Shown: piece after piece, positions 1-9,707 of the stretch
How positions within the stretch are numbered: the first letter of the stretch is position 1
How the letters are laid out: every line of letters starts with the position of its first letter
Assembly: GCA_015493745.1 (NCBI GenBank)
Contig: WGCN01000097.1
Coordinates: 1-56,965 of the forward strand
Direction of reading: 5' to 3'
DNA from: Calditrichales bacterium
Lineage (GTDB): Bacteria > Calditrichota > Calditrichia > Calditrichales > J004
Length of the DNA stretch: 56,965 nt
Position numbers and translations under genes: made by a program
Notes under the pieces: generated by a model
Told to the model about the DNA's origin: nothing
Seen by the model: the letters and a program-made list of their open reading frames with translations, nothing else
The model's database searches: none

Positions 1-143
1 ATATTCACACTGTCCCATTGAGAATAAGAATCCTTCTCCGTGGTTATGGAAACCTGTTCCAATGATGTGCTGACTGCGATTGGATTTTTTTTGCAACCAG
101 GGAGTAAAAACGAAAGCAAAATTACGGTAAATAAATATTTCAT
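1..143 (-). CDS. Lipoprotein, N-terminal part (cut by window edge)
   Basis: The reverse strand from 143 reads M-K-Y-L-F followed by a short hydrophobic stretch and a lipobox LLPGC, so this is an exported lipoprotein whose C-terminal part lies outside the window. About 47 codons are visible. A GGGG stretch 8-9 nt upstream of the ATG can act as ribosome binding site. The mature part reads VSITTEKDSYSQWDSV. This resembles the start of the mature part of the lipoprotein at 56023-56448 (STDKNNYSVNDKMTITI) and looks like the first strands of an Ig-like domain. It lies 28 bp downstream of fic on the same strand and may be cotranscribed. Function unknown. Confidence 0.7.
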   Translation of the reverse strand, partial: MKYLFTVILLSFLLPGCKKNPIAVSTSLEQVSITTEKDSYSQWDSVN

Positions 144-171
144 AAGGCTTACCCCTATTTTAGTGCACGAT

Positions 172-1128
172 TTAGATAAACCAATATTTTGTTGTTCGCC
201 GTTCACCTGTCTTTTTTAACAAATTCTTGTCAGTTGCCATCTTCAAATCACGACTTGCCGTTGCCTGCGAAATGTTTTTATGGAATTTTAAATAATCCTG
301 GCGTGTAAAAGAATCATCTTTAATAAAATCCCTAAAATGACTGATCCTGTCTACCCCGGTTAAATTTAAATTCTGTATATTCAGCAGGTCTTCCAAAGAG
401 TCGTTAATTATCTCTAACATAAATTCAATAAACTGAGTTGATTTACCCGATTTATCTGACTTACTCAGGACGAAATAATAGTCGGATTGACGATCTTTAA
501 TAAGGCTTTCAATCGGTAAAAATTCAAACACCGGATTTTGCTTTTTTAAAATTAAGGTCTGCCACAATCTTCCAATTCTACCATTTCCATCGATAAAGGG
601 ATGAATGAATTCCAATTCGTAATGAAACACACAACTCTTTATTAAATCTATGTCCGAACTATTTTTAAGATACCTAAAAAGATCACTCAATAATGGTTTT
701 ATCATTTCACCCGGAGGTGCAATGTGGGTTATTTTTGATCCTTTTGTAATACCAACCGATTTCCCTCGTAATTTTCCCGGAGAATCAACCAGGCCGTTCA
801 TTAAAACCTTGTGTGCATCACACATAGATTTTAAACTGAGTGGATTATAGGAATTTAGTTGATTATACACCTTGATTGCATTTTTTACTTCAATGATATC
901 CTTTTGAGGTGCGATGATTCGTTTATTATCTATGAGTGCGGTTATTTGTTCAGTAGTTAGTGTATTACCTTCAATCTCTAAGGAAGATTGAATTGTTTTT
1001 ATTTTGTTCTTTTTCCTTAATTGAGTTGGCGGTTTGCTGAGATGGATGGCTTTAATTTCTCCCAGCTTTTCCGATATTAAAGCAACAAATTTAATAATTG
1101 TTTCGCTTATTTCATATGGGGGCTTCAT
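172..1128 (-). CDS. Fic family protein, class II, with C-terminal winged helix
   Basis: Fic enzymes usually transfer AMP from ATP to a Ser, Thr or Tyr hydroxyl of a target protein. The Fic motif HPFIDGNGRIGR is intact at residues 176-187. An N-terminal inhibitory motif of the (S/T)xxxE(G/N) type is visible as SLEIEG at 49-54, which makes this class II, auto-inhibited by its own N-terminal helix. Residues about 265-318 (DDSFTRQDYLKFH... ATASRDLKMA... RRTTKYWF) look like a winged helix-turn-helix, as in Fic proteins that may bind DNA. The start is supported by AAAGGTGG just upstream. The gene is clearly more AT-rich than the housekeeping genes from 1470 onward, suggesting transfer. The target is unknown; no antitoxin gene is visible beside it. 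Confidence 0.93.
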   Translation of the reverse strand: MKPPYEISETIIKFVALISEKLGEIKAIHLSKPPTQLRKKNKIKTIQSSLEIEGNTLTTEQITALIDNKRIIAPQKDIIEVKNAIKVYNQLNSYNPLSLKSMCDAHKVLMNGLVDSPGKLRGKSVGITKGSKITHIAPPGEMIKPLLSDLFRYLKNSSDIDLIKSCVFHYELEFIHPFIDGNGRIGRLWQTLILKKQNPVFEFLPIESLIKDRQSDYYFVLSKSDKSGKSTQFIEFMLEIINDSLEDLLNIQNLNLTGVDRISHFRDFIKDDSFTRQDYLKFHKNISQATASRDLKMATDKNLLKKTGERRTTKYWFI

Positions 1129-1138
1129 TCATCCACCT

Positions 1139-1166
1139 TTTGATAATATCATATGATACTATCAAA
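1139..1166. promoter_or_regulatory. 28-bp near-perfect palindrome upstream of fic (putative operator)
   Basis: Thirteen of 14 symmetric base pairs match; only 1146/1159 fails. It is built from two 9-bp units of form GATAnTATC (1142-1150 and 1155-1163), each itself an inverted repeat, separated by ATAT, so the unit centres are 13 bp apart. It ends right beside the fic ribosome binding site and overlaps the region where a promoter must lie (TTGCTA lies further upstream on the minus strand). Since Fic carries a winged helix, autoregulation is a reasonable inference. Confidence 0.6.
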
Positions 1167-1469
1167 CTACAAATAATCATTAGCAATTGCCATTTTTCAT
1201 GGCCATAATTAAAAGTGTACATAACATTGTCTTAATCGGAATCTTGTATAACCTGTAAAGTGTAGGTACAACCGGACATCATCGCAAAGAAAATGTCTTA
1301 TTTCTTTATTATCTAAAAATATATTGTCCTGCTCGGAATTGGGAGAGATGGCAGAAGGCCGGGAGCGCGGGAACGGGCGTTGGCCTGTGCGCCGGGCCTT
1401 CGCCATAGCATCGCGGCATGCTGATCTCAAAGTTATACAGATCCCTTGCCGGGTTGCGGCACGGCGTCC
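1167..1469. other. Intergenic region with a base-composition switch
   Basis: No convincing gene was seen. The left part to about 1330 is AT-rich like fic. From about 1331 it becomes GC-rich like the cysS side. A 7-bp inverted repeat, GAAGGCC (1354-1360) and GGCCTTC (1395-1401), lies in the GC-rich part and may be a structured end of the cysS transcript. The switch near 1330 is a plausible boundary of the accessory segment. Confidence 0.4.
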
Positions 1470-2927
1470 CTATTTATACTCCCACACCGTACCCCGGGGG
1501 GTGTCTTTTATAACAATGCCCTGCCTGGCCAGTTCGTCACGGATAAAGTCGGCCGTTTCCCAGTTCTTCTCCTTGCGCATCCGGTCGCGCAGTTGAAGGA
1601 TCAGTTGCATGATCTCCTCAAAGTGATTGTCGGAATTTTCCAGGGCGTTGGTTTCCGCTTTAAGTCCCAGAATATCGGCGGTAAATGTCTTAAAAGTTTC
1701 ACGGGCATGATCCAGCTCTCCGGCGCCGACCGCGCCTTTTTCCAGAACAGGCGTCGCCTGACGGATATAGTCAAAGGTGGCAGCAATAGCCCGGGGGGTG
1801 TTAAAATCATCATCCATGCTTTGGCGAAAGGCCTGAATGTATTGCCGGGTTAAGACGGTGAGTTTCCCTTCCTCTGTTCCTTCCCGGCCTTTGACACGTT
1901 TCAGCCGTTCGGAAAAAGATTGAATCTTACGCCAGCCGCTGGCGGCGCCATGCAACGCCTCCTCGCTAAAATCAAGGGTGGAACGGTAATGACTGCCCAA
2001 AATGAAAAAGCGTATTTCCATGGGGCTGTTTTTCCCGAAAGCATCCTTGAGGGTGATGAAGTTGCCCAGGGACTTCCCCATCTTGACGCCGTCCACCGTC
2101 ACCATGTTGTTGTGCAGCCAGTAGCGGGCGAACGGTTTTTCATTGGCGGCCTCGCTTTGGGCAATCTCGCATTCATGATGCGGAAATTTGTTTTCCATGC
2201 CACCGCCATGAATATCAAAAGTTTCACCGAGATATTTGGAAGACATGCAGGAGCACTCCAGGTGCCATCCGGGGTAACCGCTGCCCCAGGGACTGTTCCA
2301 TTTCATGATGTGATCGGGGTCGGCTTTTTTCCACAGGGCAAAATCGGCGGGATGCTTTTTGTCTCCGGCCACATTGACCCGCGTGCCGGATTTTAAATCG
2401 TCCAGGCTCCGGCCCGACAGCTTACCGTATTCGGGGTATTTTTCCACCGAAAAGTAAACATTACCGTCCACCTCATAGGCAAAGCCCTTCTTTATCAGGG
2501 TCTCGGCCATCTCGATCTGTTCGGGAATATGGCCGGAAGCCCGCGGGGATATATCGGGACGCAAAACGTTTAAAGCATCCATATCTTCAAAATAAGAGCG
2601 GGTATAGCGTTCCACCACCTCCATGGGTTCCAGCCGCTCCAGGCGGGCCTGCACCTGAATCTTGTCATCCCCTTCATCGGCGTCGCTTTGCAGATGTCCC
2701 ACATCGGTGATATTCTGTACATAGCGTACCTTATAACCCAGATAGCGGAAATAGCGCACGATGACGTCAAAGCTGATATAACTTTTGGCGTGCCCCAGAT
2801 GGGAATCTCCATAAACCGTGGGCCCGCAGACATAGATGCCCACGAATCCGGGATGCAGGGGTTCGAACCGTTCCTTTTTGCGCGAAAGGCTGTTGTAGAG
2901 TGTCAGATTGTTTTCTTTAATTTCCAT
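1470..2927 (-). CDS. cysS: Cysteinyl-tRNA synthetase
   Basis: Class I aminoacyl-tRNA synthetase that charges tRNA-Cys. The protein is 485 residues from the start [13 protein letters not shown], normal for the family. The HIGH signature is HLGH at 43-46 and KMSKS is KMGKS at 282-286. Zinc ligands are visible as C34 in VCGPTVY, the ECSC region near 225 and FPHHECE near 249-254. A reading frame extends 11 codons further upstream, but that part lies inside ddl and does not resemble CysRS. With the chosen start, cysS overlaps the ddl stop by 11 nt, implying translational coupling. It is the last gene of a ten-gene minus-strand run. Confidence 0.97.
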   Translation of the reverse strand: MEIKENNLTLYNSLSRKKERFEPLHPGFVGIYVCGPTVYGDSHLGHAKSYISFDVIVRYFRYLGYKVRYVQNITDVGHLQSDADEGDDKIQVQARLERLEPMEVVERYTRSYFEDMDALNVLRPDISPRASGHIPEQIEMAETLIKKGFAYEVDGNVYFSVEKYPEYGKLSGRSLDDLKSGTRVNVAGDKKHPADFALWKKADPDHIMKWNSPWGSGYPGWHLECSCMSSKYLGETFDIHGGGMENKFPHHECEIAQSEAANEKPFARYWLHNNMVTVDGVKMGKSLGNFITLKDAFGKNSPMEIRFFILGSHYRSTLDFSEEALHGAASGWRKIQSFSERLKRVKGREGTEEGKLTVLTRQYIQAFRQSMDDDFNTPRAIAATFDYIRQATPVLEKGAVGAGELDHARETFKTFTADILGLKAETNALENSDNHFEEIMQLILQLRDRMRKEKNWETADFIRDELARQGIVIKDTPRGTVWEYK

Positions 2928-3849
2928 AACTATCCACGGCGTCCTGAATGATAATTTCAAGTAAAGCTTTAAAAGTGATCCCGGCGGCCCCGGCGGCCTT
3001 GGGTAACAGACTGGTCGAGGTCATTCCCGGAAGAGTATTGGCTTCGATAAAATAAGGAATATCTTTTTCTCCGACCAGAAAATCTATACGGGCATAATTT
3101 TTAAGACGTAACACCCGGTAAATTTTAAGGGCAATATCCTGTATCTCTTTTGTCAAAGTGTCACTTAAAACGGCGGGAACAATATATTGGCTCATTCCCT
3201 CGGTATACTTGCAGGTATAGTCATAAATGCGGTGCGACGGTATAATATGAACCAGCGGCAGCGCTTCACCCTTCAGCACCCCGGCGGCGATTTCCGCACC
3301 GGCGATATATTGTTCGGCCAGGATTTTCTCGCCATAGGTTCGCGCATCCCTCAGCCCCGTTTCAAAATCCTCCTGCCGTTCTATGATATGAAAACCAAGC
3401 GATGAGCCGCCGTCCACCGGCTTGATGATAAACGGCAGCCCCAGTTTTTCACGGATATGATCATATCCATGTTGTTTAACCTCCAAAAAAGCGGGCGTGG
3501 CGATGGCGTCTCCCTGAGCCAACAATTTACTGACCACCTTATCCATGGCCAGCATGCTGGCCTCGGCTCCCGAACCGGTAAAGGGGATGTGCATCATTTG
3601 CAATACGCTTTGGATGATGCCATTCTCTCCGGTTCCGCCATGCAGGGCGTTAAAAACCACTTCGGCGCGGGGCTGCGCGTCACGGATGCCCTGATAAATA
3701 TTTTCCAGGGTTTTCGCCGGATCGTTTCCCGGATCCAGCGCGGTGACCCGGTGACCGTTTTCCCGCAAGGCCGCAACAATATTCTTCCCCGATGAAAGGG
3801 ACACTTCCCTTTCCGGCGAGTCGCCCCCTAAAAGTACTATGACATGCAT
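2917..3849 (-). CDS. ddl: D-alanine--D-alanine ligase
   Basis: Forms the D-Ala-D-Ala dipeptide for peptidoglycan using ATP. The chosen start gives 310 residues beginning MHVIVLLGGDSPEREVSLSSG, the classic Ddl N-terminus; a longer frame runs 50 codons upstream into glnS and is rejected. ATP-grasp features are visible: GSGAEASMLAMDK, the omega-loop region YDYTCKYTEGMSQY, and EANTLPGMTSTSLLPKAA near the C-terminus. Length fits Ddl. It starts 1 bp after the glnS stop, so it is almost certainly cotranscribed with it. Confidence 0.96.
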   Translation of the reverse strand: MHVIVLLGGDSPEREVSLSSGKNIVAALRENGHRVTALDPGNDPAKTLENIYQGIRDAQPRAEVVFNALHGGTGENGIIQSVLQMMHIPFTGSGAEASMLAMDKVVSKLLAQGDAIATPAFLEVKQHGYDHIREKLGLPFIIKPVDGGSSLGFHIIERQEDFETGLRDARTYGEKILAEQYIAGAEIAAGVLKGEALPLVHIIPSHRIYDYTCKYTEGMSQYIVPAVLSDTLTKEIQDIALKIYRVLRLKNYARIDFLVGEKDIPYFIEANTLPGMTSTSLLPKAAGAAGITFKALLEIIIQDAVDSYGN

Positions 3850-3850
3850 A

Positions 3851-5536
3851 TCAGCTTTTCTTTTTTGTTTTGGCCCAACTGTCACGCAAGGTGGCCGTGC
3901 GATTGAAGACCGGGCGTTCCGTGGAATGCTCTTTAATATCGGCGCAGAAATATCCCTGACGTAAAAACTGAAAACGGGTTCCCGGCGCGCAGGCGGCAAT
4001 GACCGGTTCCACCTTGACGTCGGGAAGGATTTTCAGGGATTCTTTGTTCAATATGGCGTAAAAGGCGTCGTCATCCCGGGCCTCGCCGGGATTGGGGGTG
4101 TTAAACAGATGATCATACAAACGCACTTCCGCGCTGACGGCATGGTTGACCGCCACCCAGTGCAAGGTCCCCTTCACCTTACGCCCGTCATCGGACCAGC
4201 CGCCCCGTGTCGCCGGATCATGACGGGCAAACACCGTGGTGACCCTTCCCTCGCTGTCGGTTTCATAACGGGTGCAGGTGACATAATAGGCGTGTTTAAG
4301 GCGCACCTCCCTGCCCGGGGCCAGGCGGAAGTATTTTTTGGGCGGATCGATCATAAAATCACCGCGCTCGATGTAGAGTTCTCTTTCAAACGGGATTTTT
4401 CGCTTACCGGCACTGTCATCCTCGGGATTGTTTACCCCTTCCAGCCATTCCGTTTTCCCCTCGGGATAATCCTCGATCACCAGACGGATGGGTTCCATCA
4501 CGGCCATGGCCCGCAAGGCGGTTTTATTCAGATCCTCACGGATGGCAAAATCAAACTGAGCCACATCCACCACGCTGTTGCTTTTGGCCACGCCGACACT
4601 TTCGCTGAAGTTACGCAGGGCGGCCGGCGTTACGCCACGGCGCCGCATACCGGCGATGGTCGGCATGCGCGGATCATCCCAGCCGTCGACAATGCCTTCA
4701 TTGACCAGCTTGAGCAATTTGCGCTTGCTCATCAGTGTGTAGGTCAGGTTCAGACGGGCAAACTCTATCTGTTGCGGCTTGTGGATTTCAAGCTTTTCCA
4801 AAAACCATTCGTATAAAGGGCGGTGATCTTCAAACTCCAGCGTGCAGATAGAGTGTGTAACCCCCTCGATGGAATCGGACTGGCCGTGAGCCCAGTCGTA
4901 CATGGGATAGATGCACCATTTATCGCCCGTGCGATGGTGACGGGCATGCAAAATACGATACATCACCGGATCACGCATATTCATATTGGGTGAACTCATG
5001 TCTATCCTGGCCCGCAGCACTTTTGTTCCGTCGGGGAACTCTCCCGTTTTCATCCGCTCCAGCAAATCGAGATTCTCCTCAACGGAGCGGTCACGCCAGG
5101 GGCTGTTTTTTCCGGGCTCCTTTAACGTACCGCGATAGGCGCGTATCTCTTCCGAGGAAAGATCATCCACATACGCCAAACCCTTTTTTACCAGCCGCAC
5201 GGCATATTCATACAGGGTGTCAAAGTAGTCGGAAGCGTAACACTCCTTGTCCCACTCGAACCCCAGCCAGCGGATATCTTCCTTAATGGCTTTGACGTAA
5301 GCGTCCTCTTCTTTTACGGGATTGGTATCGTCAAAACGCAGGTTGCATTTGCCGTTGTAATCACGCGCCAGGCCAAAGTTCAGACAAATGGACTTGGCAT
5401 GACCGATATGTAAAAAGCCGTTAGGTTCCGGCGGGAAACGTAGATGCACCTTACCGCCAAAGCGTTTTGTGGCATTGTGATTGTCAATGATCGTTCGGAT
5501 AAAATTACTTACGACTGGCTTGTTTTCATCAGACAT
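3851..5536 (-). CDS. glnS: Glutaminyl-tRNA synthetase
   Basis: Charges tRNA-Gln directly with glutamine. The N-terminus carries [19 protein letters not shown] with the HIGH motif, and the KMSKS loop reads [28 protein letters not shown] is a GlnRS-type sequence that separates it from GluRS. The ATG at 5536 ([11 protein letters not shown], 561 residues) is preceded by GGTGAG at 7 nt. A GTG four codons upstream is possible but would overlap that ribosome binding site. Presence of GlnRS next to GluRS suggests that the organism does not depend on the GatCAB transamidation route for Gln-tRNA. Bacterial glnS is patchily distributed and thought to derive from eukaryotes. Confidence 0.97.
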   Translation of the reverse strand: MSDENKPVVSNFIRTIIDNHNATKRFGGKVHLRFPPEPNGFLHIGHAKSICLNFGLARDYNGKCNLRFDDTNPVKEEDAYVKAIKEDIRWLGFEWDKECYASDYFDTLYEYAVRLVKKGLAYVDDLSSEEIRAYRGTLKEPGKNSPWRDRSVEENLDLLERMKTGEFPDGTKVLRARIDMSSPNMNMRDPVMYRILHARHHRTGDKWCIYPMYDWAHGQSDSIEGVTHSICTLEFEDHRPLYEWFLEKLEIHKPQQIEFARLNLTYTLMSKRKLLKLVNEGIVDGWDDPRMPTIAGMRRRGVTPAALRNFSESVGVAKSNSVVDVAQFDFAIREDLNKTALRAMAVMEPIRLVIEDYPEGKTEWLEGVNNPEDDSAGKRKIPFERELYIERGDFMIDPPKKYFRLAPGREVRLKHAYYVTCTRYETDSEGRVTTVFARHDPATRGGWSDDGRKVKGTLHWVAVNHAVSAEVRLYDHLFNTPNPGEARDDDAFYAILNKESLKILPDVKVEPVIAACAPGTRFQFLRQGYFCADIKEHSTERPVFNRTATLRDSWAKTKKKS

Positions 5537-5552
5537 TATAATACTCACCGTG

Positions 5553-7007
5553 TTATTCGTTGCAGTAGTTCTTTAAAACATGTTCTACCATGGCGATCAC
5601 TTTGTCCCGCCCCAGTATATCTATCACCAGGGGCAGATCGGGGCCGGAAGGGCCGGAAGTGATGGCCACGCGTACCGGTTTCCACAAGGCGGGGCCTTTA
5701 ATGCCCTGTTCTTTCTGAATTTCTTTCATAATCTGCTTAAAGGACTCGGGCGTCAGTTCCCCGAGCGCAGCGGCTTTTTTGACAAAGTGTTCCAACACCC
5801 GCGATGCATCGGGCATGCGCAGGATCTCCAGCGCCTCGGCATCACGGATATCCGGCAGATGGCCGCCAAGCAAATCTTTAAATCCGGCCACATCCTCACC
5901 CTTGTTTATGCGCGGCGCCACCGCCCGCACCATCTTTTCCGTCCTGAGCGGATCGCTGACGTCGATACCGGCTTTTTCCAAAAAGGGCCTGAGGAACGCG
6001 ACCTGTTCCCCGGTCTCCATCTCCCGCAGATATTGACCGTTCATCCAGTTGAGTTTATCCACATCAAACACCGCACCGGATTTATTAACCTTCTCCAGAC
6101 TAAAGGCCTCGATCAACTCGTCCATGCTGAAAATCTCACGATCCTCACCGGGATTCCAGCCCAGAAGGGCCACAAAATTAACCAGGGCCTGGGGCAGATA
6201 GCCTTTTTTGATATAATCTTCCACGGCCACATCCCCCTGACGCTTGCTCAGCTTGCTGCGGTCGGCATTCAACAAAAGCGGCAGATGGGCGAATTGCGGT
6301 ACCTCCCAGCCGAAAAAATTGTAAAGCAATACATGCTTGGGCGTGCTGGGCAGCCACTCTTCCCCACGGATAACGTGGGTCACGCCCATCAGATGATCAT
6401 CGACGACATTGGCCAGGTGATAGGTGGGAAACCCGTCTCCCTTAAGTAAAACCTGATCGTCCAGCAGTTCGTTTTGAAAGACCACTTCACCGCGGACACT
6501 ATCCGGGAAGCGGGTCTCTCCGTCTGCGGGTACTTTCATGCGTACCACATAACTCTCACCCTGCTCAATGCGCTTCCGCGCCTGTTCCCGGGGATAGTCG
6601 CGATAACGGCCGTCATATTTGGGGGCTTCGCCGCGGGCTTCCTGTTCCCGGCGCATCTGCTCCAGCTCTTCCGCCGTGGCAAAGCAGTAATAAGCATGTC
6701 CTTTTTCGATCAGCAGATCGATATGGTGTTTATAGATTTTCAGACGTTCCGATTGACGATAAGGACCGTAATCGCCTTCCCGGTTAACGCTTTCATCAAA
6801 ATCGATACCGGCCCAGCTCATGGTGCGCAGCAGGTTTTCCTCCGCGCCCTCTACCAGACGGTTTTGATCGGTATCCTCAATGCGTAAAATATTCACCCCA
6901 TTGTTTTTCCGGGCAAACAGATAGTTGTACAAAGCCGTCCGTAAACTGCCGATATGTACATAGCCCGTGGGGCTGGGGGCAAAACGTACCCGAACCGTGT
7001 TATTCAT
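5553..7007 (-). CDS. gltX: Glutamyl-tRNA synthetase
   Basis: Charges tRNA-Glu. It is 484 residues, typical for bacterial GluRS. The N-terminus [19 protein letters not shown] carries the HIGH motif and [14 protein letters not shown] is the KMSKS loop. FRGEE-like [18 protein letters not shown] is also present. It overlaps the end of the upstream dedA-like gene by 8 nt and lies 16 nt before the glnS start, so the two related synthetases sit side by side in one transcript. It is the discriminating or non-discriminating status that cannot be read from the sequence; with glnS present, the discriminating form is expected. Confidence 0.97.
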   Translation of the reverse strand: MNNTVRVRFAPSPTGYVHIGSLRTALYNYLFARKNNGVNILRIEDTDQNRLVEGAEENLLRTMSWAGIDFDESVNREGDYGPYRQSERLKIYKHHIDLLIEKGHAYYCFATAEELEQMRREQEARGEAPKYDGRYRDYPREQARKRIEQGESYVVRMKVPADGETRFPDSVRGEVVFQNELLDDQVLLKGDGFPTYHLANVVDDHLMGVTHVIRGEEWLPSTPKHVLLYNFFGWEVPQFAHLPLLLNADRSKLSKRQGDVAVEDYIKKGYLPQALVNFVALLGWNPGEDREIFSMDELIEAFSLEKVNKSGAVFDVDKLNWMNGQYLREMETGEQVAFLRPFLEKAGIDVSDPLRTEKMVRAVAPRINKGEDVAGFKDLLGGHLPDIRDAEALEILRMPDASRVLEHFVKKAAALGELTPESFKQIMKEIQKEQGIKGPALWKPVRVAITSGPSGPDLPLVIDILGRDKVIAMVEHVLKNYCNE

Positions 7008-7617
7008 CTTTTTTTCTTCTCTTTTTCATGTAACGATATATAATAAAACCGGCGACCAGCACCACGGTGAGTATGATGACTCCCCTGTTATACTGACTGA
7101 TATAGTCAAGAATTAGCGGCCAGTTGGAGCCCAGCAGGTATCCGGCCATCATCAGCAGTCCGTTCCAGACAAAGGCGCTCACGGTCGCTAAAAAAAGAAC
7201 CGGCATCCATTTTAATTTAAAGATACCGGCAAACAGGGATATCACGCTGCGTGTTCCGCTTAGGAAACGGTTGGCGGCAATAATCCAGTAACCGTATTTA
7301 TCAAACCAAATCTGGGTTTTTACGATTTGTTCCGGCTGAAAGTATCTTGACCGGCGCCCCTTTTCGATAAAGGCGGTGCCGAAGCGCGAGCCGACGATGA
7401 ACATGGTAAAAAAACCGAGGACGCTTCCCAGGGTTGTTGACACCCACACCCCGACAAAGGAGAGCTTGCCCGTTGTAATAAGATAAGCGCCGATGACGGT
7501 CACCGTATCCCCCGGTATCGGAGGAAAGGTGTTTTCCACAAAGGCGCTGACAAATAGCAACAGATAAGCGGTGAGCGGATCAACCTGGGCGATCAGATGC
7601 TCAATCCATGCTATCAT
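7000..7617 (-). CDS. DedA family membrane protein
   Basis: A 205-residue polytopic inner-membrane protein of the DedA/VTT (SNARE-associated) family. FVENTFPPIPGDTVTVIGAYL near residues 27-47 is the DedA signature with its re-entrant loop, and FLSGTRSVISLFAGIFKLKW near 118-137 carries the conserved Arg of the second loop. Four to five hydrophobic segments are visible and the C-terminus is strongly basic ([10 protein letters not shown]). Family members help recycle lipid carriers such as undecaprenyl phosphate or flip phospholipids; which one applies here is unknown. It starts 3 bp after queA and overlaps gltX. Confidence 0.92.
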   Translation of the reverse strand: MIAWIEHLIAQVDPLTAYLLLFVSAFVENTFPPIPGDTVTVIGAYLITTGKLSFVGVWVSTTLGSVLGFFTMFIVGSRFGTAFIEKGRRSRYFQPEQIVKTQIWFDKYGYWIIAANRFLSGTRSVISLFAGIFKLKWMPVLFLATVSAFVWNGLLMMAGYLLGSNWPLILDYISQYNRGVIILTVVLVAGFIIYRYMKKRRKKDE

Positions 7618-7620
7618 CGC

Positions 7621-8652
7621 TTAGACAATCAGCATCGCGTCGCCATAGCTGTGAAAACGATACTTCTTCTTGATCGCCATCTTATAGGCTTCCATCATCA
7701 TATCGTGGCTGGCGAAGGCACAGGTAAGCAGAAAAAGCGTTGAGCCGGAGAAATGGAAGTTGGTGATCAAACCATCCACTATCTTAAACATGTAAGGCGG
7801 ATGAATGAACTTGTCCGTCCAGCCGGAATTGGATTTTACAAATTTATCCACGGTGGCGATGGTTTCCAGGGCGCGTACCACGGTGGTACCCACGGCAAAG
7901 ACCTTACCGCCATTGCGTTTAACCTCGTTGATCTCTTCGGCGGATTCGGGCGTCACTTCATAATATTCGGAATCCATACTGTGGCGGGAGATATCTTCCA
8001 CCTGGATGGGGCGGAAGGTACCCAGCCCCACATGCAGGGTAATCGGGATGACCTTGACGCCCTTGGCTTTGATCTTTTCCAGCAGCTCTTCGGTAAAGTG
8101 CAAGCCGGCCGTGGGCGCGGCAATAGCGCCGTTCTTTTTGGCATAAACGGTCTGATAGGTGGTTTTATCCTTTTCTTCCGCTTCACGCTTGATGTACGGC
8201 GGCAGGGGGGTTTTACCCACGCGGCCGATCAGATCAAAAAAGTCGGCACCGTTATAGTCAAAACGGACCACCCGTCCACCGGAGGTGGTGTTGTCGATAA
8301 CGTCGCACCCGAGATCCTCGGTGATTTGAATCCGGTTACCGACACGCACCTTACGGGCCGGCTTAACCAGTACTTCCCACATGGTCTTTTCCAACTGACG
8401 CAACAACAGCAGTTCCACCTGGGCGTCGGTTTTTTCCTTTACTCCGAATACCCGGGCCGGAAATACACGGGTGTCATTGACCACAATCGCGTCGCCTTCG
8501 TTCAGATAATCAATAATGTCTTTAAACACTTTCTCATCATAGGAATGTTCTTTGCGGTTGACAACCATTAAACGGCACTCATCCCGTTTCTCTATCGGGT
8601 ATTGGGCAACCAATTTTCCGGGAACATCGAATGTTATTTCGGAAAGCTTCAT
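7621..8652 (-). CDS. queA: S-adenosylmethionine:tRNA ribosyltransferase-isomerase
   Basis: Transfers and isomerises the ribosyl part of SAM onto 7-aminomethyl-7-deazaguanine in tRNA to make epoxyqueuosine. At 343 residues it has normal length. Clear family stretches are AIVVNDTRVFPARV, GAIAAPTAGLHFT and VDGLITNFHFSGSTL. In the last one the usual Pro-Lys (NFHxPKST) is Ser-Gly, a mild deviation. It lies between dedA and ruvB; queA next to ruvAB is a common bacterial arrangement. Confidence 0.96.
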   Translation of the reverse strand: MKLSEITFDVPGKLVAQYPIEKRDECRLMVVNRKEHSYDEKVFKDIIDYLNEGDAIVVNDTRVFPARVFGVKEKTDAQVELLLLRQLEKTMWEVLVKPARKVRVGNRIQITEDLGCDVIDNTTSGGRVVRFDYNGADFFDLIGRVGKTPLPPYIKREAEEKDKTTYQTVYAKKNGAIAAPTAGLHFTEELLEKIKAKGVKVIPITLHVGLGTFRPIQVEDISRHSMDSEYYEVTPESAEEINEVKRNGGKVFAVGTTVVRALETIATVDKFVKSNSGWTDKFIHPPYMFKIVDGLITNFHFSGSTLFLLTCAFASHDMMMEAYKMAIKKKYRFHSYGDAMLIV

Positions 8653-8681
8653 ATGTTAACTCCTAACTACGTTTATTAAAT

Positions 8682-9707
8682 TTAAAACAGACTCTCTTGT
8701 ATGGAGTCCGGATTATTTCCCCTTTTTAAGCCAAAGTGCTCATAAGCCCCCTGGGTTACCATACGGCCCCGGGCCGTACGTTTTATAAATCCCTGTTGTA
8801 TTAAAAACGGTTCATAAACTTCTTCAATGGTGTCACTTTCTTCGCCAACGGCGACGGCAATGGTATTCAGCCCCACGGGGCCACCATTATATTTTTCAAT
8901 GATCACTCTTAAAATACGTTTATCCATTTCATCCAGTCCGCGGCTGTCCACATCCAGCCGCTGCAGCGCGTCACGGGCCACGTCGAGCGTGATTTTATTA
9001 TCGGCCAGCACCTGGGCAAAGTCACGGATGCGACGCAACAGACGGTTGGCTACCCGCGGTGTTCCCCGGGAACGGCCGGCGATTTCCAAAGCGGCCTCCT
9101 CCTCGATGGGAATATTTAAAATTTGTGCCGATCGCTTAACAATCCGCGCCAGCTCCACCGCCTGGTAATAGTTCATGCGCAGAACCACCCCGAAACGGGC
9201 CCGCATGGGCGCGGTCAGCAAACCGGCGCGGGTGGTTGCTCCCACCAGGGTAAACGGAGCCAGCGCCAACTGAACGGAACGGGCGTTGGGCCCCTTATCC
9301 AGCATGATATCGATATGAAAATCCTCCATGGCCGAATAGAGGAACTCCTCCACCACATTGTTGACGCGGTGGATTTCATCGATAAACATGACGTCTTTAT
9401 CGTTTAAGTTGGTCAGCAATCCGGCCAGGTCTCCCGCCCGTTCCAGTACCGGCCCGGAAGTTGTTTTGATATCGACATTCAACTCACGGCTCAGGATCAT
9501 GGCCAGGGTTGTTTTTCCCAAACCGGGAGGACCGTAAAGCAACACGTGATCCAGCGCCTCTCCCCGCTGCAGGGCGGCTTCGATAAAAACCGACAGATTC
9601 TCCTTGACCTTCTCCTGACCGATAAAGTCCTTCAGACTTTGCGGTCGCAGCGAGAGTTCGATTTCGGCGTCATCTTCATTGAAGCCGGGTCGGATAATAT
9701 CGCTCAT
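8682..9707 (-). CDS. ruvB: Holliday junction branch migration ATPase RuvB
   Basis: AAA+ motor that drives Holliday junction migration with RuvA. The Walker A motif is [11 protein letters not shown] near residues 60-70 and Walker B is MFIDEIHR. Sensor and Arg finger regions ([16 protein letters not shown]) and the C-terminal winged helix ([27 protein letters not shown]) are all visible. The 341-residue length is typical. It starts directly after the ruvA stop, with no intervening base, so the two are coupled. Confidence 0.98.
   Translation of the reverse strand: MSDIIRPGFNEDDAEIELSLRPQSLKDFIGQEKVKENLSVFIEAALQRGEALDHVLLYGPPGLGKTTLAMILSRELNVDIKTTSGPVLERAGDLAGLLTNLNDKDVMFIDEIHRVNNVVEEFLYSAMEDFHIDIMLDKGPNARSVQLALAPFTLVGATTRAGLLTAPMRARFGVVLRMNYYQAVELARIVKRSAQILNIPIEEEAALEIAGRSRGTPRVANRLLRRIRDFAQVLADNKITLDVARDALQRLDVDSRGLDEMDKRILRVIIEKYNGGPVGLNTIAVAVGEESDTIEEVYEPFLIQQGFIKRTARGRMVTQGAYEHFGLKRGNNPDSIQESLF

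Noticed and set aside
1341..1410. GGAGAGATGGCAGA looked like the 5' end of a Ser/Leu-type tRNA, possibly an att remnant
   Set aside because: No matching acceptor 3' strand and no T-loop sequence follows, so no tRNA can be folded.
3849..3999. Longer ddl start within glnS
   Set aside because: The extra 50 residues are glnS out of frame; MHVIVLLGGDSPEREVSLSSG is the typical Ddl N-terminus.
5580..6449. 289-codon plus-strand frame opposite gltX
   Set aside because: Antisense to gltX, which has all synthetase motifs; codon pattern follows gltX.
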